From JAWXUC01 sp044432975 (lineage in GTDB: Bacteria; Pseudomonadota; Alphaproteobacteria; RF32; CAG-239), in the NCBI GenBank assembly GCA_044432975.1, contig JAWXUC010000001.1, positions 186,001 through 250,000 of the forward strand: 64,000 bases of DNA. Direction: 5' to 3'. A program made the translations under genes and the position numbers. A model generated the notes under the pieces. That model saw only the letters and a program-made list of their open reading frames with translations, was not told where the DNA came from and made no database searches. The first letter of the stretch is position 1. Each line of letters begins with the position of its first letter. Shown here one piece after another: positions 62,414 through 64,000 of this stretch.

Positions 62414-64000
62414 TCATCTCTGATTTAAATCCTTCATCATCTTTAACTTAGTAGGATCTATAGAGGTTTTTTGAGTTTCAGGAGCTGCAACATTTGGATG
62501 CTCCTCCCTAACTCTATTTTTCATAGCCTCAAGCCTAGACTTTCTAGCCTCATCACCAGTAGACTCGTTATCTTTTTCAGGAGCTACCATTTTCAACTTA
62601 CTAGGATCACTCAAATCAATTTGAGCTTGAGGAGCCGCAACGTTAGGATGCTCTTCCCTAATACTTCCTTTCATGGCCTCAAGTCTAGCTCTTCTATCCT
62701 CATTACTAATAGTTTCCTTTTCTTTTTCAGGCATTACCATTCTCAACTTACTAGGATCACTCAAGTCAATTTGTGATTGAGGAGCAGCAACATTAGGATG
62801 CTCTTCCCTAATTTTTGCTTTCATAGCCTCCTTAGCTTCTTTTTCTTTATCTACTACTGGCTCATTAATATTCATCGCTTCTTTTGGTTTTTCAACACCA
62901 TTAATATAAACGGCTAGGTCTGCCTTTCTTGCATATTCTTCCATTTTTGCAATAAACTCGGGAGAAGATTTTTCAGGATTTAAGTTAATACCTTTCATTC
63001 CTCTCTCAAAAGCATTTTGCATAAATTTTTCAAAATATTTATCATTATCAGGATTCTTAGGATCACAAGCAACCTTAGCTTTATTAGAGCTTGCATATTT
63101 AGCTTGAAAACTACCAGTACCATTACCTTCTTTATCTTTCATATCAATGCTTAAGCCTTCGGCACCAACTTTTTCTGTTACCAATTCTTGATCTTTTTCA
63201 TCGCGAAGAGCTTCCCAACGTTTGATTTCAGCATCTCTCCAGTCTTCACCCTCTTGAGTATTATCATCACCGTCAAGTTCAACTTCATCACCTTCGCCCT
63301 CTTGGCCTCCATTTGTTGGAGGAGTTGGCTCTGGAGTTGGCTCTGGAGTTGGTTCTGGAGTTGGCTCTGGAGTTGGCTCTGGAGTTGGCTCTGGAGTTGG
63401 CTCTGGAGTTGGCTCTGGAGTTGGCTCTGGAGTTGGTTCTACTACAGGAGTAGTTACCTCTGCCACAGGAGTAGTAATTACTTGACCATCATCTTCAAGC
63501 CCTACTTCATCAATATCAAGCATAGGTGTACCTACCTCAACAGCAGGCCCGTCTATCTCAGCTTCTTCTTTTTCATTTAATTTTTGTTCTTTCCATTTAT
63601 CAAATTCTTCTTTAATAAAAGCACCAACACCCATATCAGTTCCGTGTTCTACATGCTCATCAAAAAGTCTTTCAAATTCCTCCCTAGCAGCCTCTTCTCC
63701 TTCTTTACCAAAACCACTGTCTGCTAAAAATTCATTAAATAACTCTTGTTCTTTGTTATAGTTATCTATCTCTTCTTGTGATAACTCCTCAGAAGGTAAA
63801 TCCTGAACTTCTTGCTCAACTACAGGATCTTGAGTCTCTTGCTCTACTACAGGATCAGGAACAGTTTGAACCCTAATCTCTGGTTCAAAATCAGTAAAAC
63901 CTCTTACAGCATCAACTTGCTCTTGATAAGCCTCGTCTTCATACCAAGAATCATCAACAGCAACTACTTCTGGTTCTGCTTCGGGCTCTTTATTTTCAAC
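62414..64000 (-). CDS. large acidic repeat protein, 5' end beyond the window; shares a domain with the 2.2 kb protein
   Basis: The frame is open to the right edge, so at least 528 residues are present and the real start lies beyond 64000; ATG 63634 is internal. From the visible N-terminal end: an acidic region with DPVVEQE repeats, a TPEP tract (ten 12-base units at 63321-63440), an acidic segment, a domain at about 62870-63165 related to the tail of the 2222-3760 protein (KVACDPKNPDNDKYFEKFMQ, then EFIAKMEEYARKADLAVYING), and three 50-residue repeats with REEHPNVAAP (62429-62831, exact 150-base period). No signal peptide can be seen. Function unknown. Plasmid-type polyvalent or effector proteins have similar layouts. 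Confidence 0.7.
   Translation of the reverse strand, partial: VENKEPEAEPEVVAVDDSWYEDEAYQEQVDAVRGFTDFEPEIRVQTVPDPVVEQETQDPVVEQEVQDLPSEELSQEEIDNYNKEQELFNEFLADSGFGKEGEEAAREEFERLFDEHVEHGTDMGVGAFIKEEFDKWKEQKLNEKEEAEIDGPAVEVGTPMLDIDEVGLEDDGQVITTPVAEVTTPVVEPTPEPTPEPTPEPTPEPTPEPTPEPTPEPTPEPTPEPTPPTNGGQEGEGDEVELDGDDNTQEGEDWRDAEIKRWEALRDEKDQELVTEKVGAEGLSIDMKDKEGNGTGSFQAKYASSNKAKVACDPKNPDNDKYFEKFMQNAFERGMKGINLNPEKSSPEFIAKMEEYARKADLAVYINGVEKPKEAMNINEPVVDKEKEAKEAMKAKIREEHPNVAAPQSQIDLSDPSKLRMVMPEKEKETISNEDRRARLEAMKGSIREEHPNVAAPQAQIDLSDPSKLKMVAPEKDNESTGDEARKSRLEAMKNRVREEHPNVAAPETQKTSIDPTKLKMMKDLNQR
62429..62831. repeat. three 150 bp direct repeats in the C-terminal coding region
   Basis: The CTCTTCCCTAA block and the CATAGCCTC/CATGGCCTC block recur at exact 150-base spacing (ending at about 62531, 62681 and 62831). 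They encode three 50-residue units with REEHPNVAAP and SKLKM motifs. Confidence 0.85.
63321..63440. repeat. ten tandem 12 bp units encoding a Pro-Glu-Pro-Thr tract
   Basis: Ten consecutive 12-base units GGAGTTGGCTCT (two carry TTGGTT), in frame with the protein on the minus strand. Copy number may vary between strains. Confidence 0.9.

Noticed and set aside
63321..63440. Regular short repeats as a CRISPR array
   Set aside because: The 12-base units are contiguous with no spacers and are in frame within a gene.
63188..63580. Plus-strand ORF rich in Trp/Ser-Trp repeats
   Set aside because: It is the complement of the TPEP tandem repeat; the minus-strand frame has real domains.

Overview
This 64 kb window is a strongly A+T-rich piece of a bacterial chromosome, roughly two-thirds A+T by eye. 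The gene content points to an alphaproteobacterium: an atpH-A-G-D-C operon without F0 genes, GatCAB, a fliL-fliM-DUF6468-motE flagellar cluster, surA-rsmA behind lptD, and an AtpD with a Lys-rich N-terminal extension. The low G+C, the eukaryote-like isoleucyl-tRNA synthetase and the many short palindromic repeats would fit a host-associated or fermentative low-G+C lineage, but this is inference and the sequence does not settle the taxon. Nearly all the DNA is coding, mostly in short operons closed by strong hairpin terminators. I see no prophage, insertion sequence with a transposase, CRISPR array or rRNA. There is one tRNA, Leu(UAG).

Layout. 0-7.9 kb: gyrA 5' part, ssb, a secreted parvulin, a divergent Ppx/GppA-like protein with an unusual tail, accB-accC, ybgC and ftsZ. 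7.9-9.4 kb: three small related proteins that look like acyl-carrier-protein folds lacking the phosphopantetheine serine. 9.5-15.8 kb: an overlapping lptG-lptD-surA-rsmA operon in which lptG and lptD form one uninterrupted frame, plus a 412-residue unknown. 15.8-22.2 kb: fliP, ileS, a small membrane protein, a 49-residue lipoprotein and an ABC-F ATPase carrying a palindromic repeat inside its coding sequence. 22.2-27.4 kb: flagellar operon fliL-fliM-DUF6468-motE-TPR-fliO. 27.5-33.6 kb: tolB, ruvX, a possible secreted metalloprotease and gatC-A-B. 33.6-34.9 kb: an island with a small winged-helix regulator, a structured RNA with its own promoter and terminator, and a lipoprotein, bracketed by two near-identical 40 bp palindromes. 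34.9-48.9 kb: amidase, degenerate GGDEF membrane protein, queA, gap-pgk, gtrA/gtrB-type genes, rlpA, a D,D-carboxypeptidase, tmk, holB, a PfkB-family kinase, trigger factor and tRNA-Leu. 49-57 kb: a TPR/SHOCT-like lipoprotein, sufS, an XRE regulator with a second structured RNA in its leader, rpoD and tolQ-tolR-tolA. 57.3-62.3 kb: ATP synthase F1 operon. 62.4-64 kb: the 3' part of a large acidic repeat protein whose central domain is related to the tail of the Ppx/GppA-like protein at 2.2 kb.

Main themes are envelope biogenesis (LPS export, Tol-Pal, peptidoglycan hydrolases, lipoproteins), motility, translation and central energy metabolism. Observations most worth following are the lptG-lptD single frame with an internal signal peptide, the serine-less ACP-like trio, the domain shared by the two ends of the window, the palindrome-bracketed island with its structured RNA, the second structured RNA upstream of the XRE gene, and the repeat inserted in frame in the ABC-F gene.
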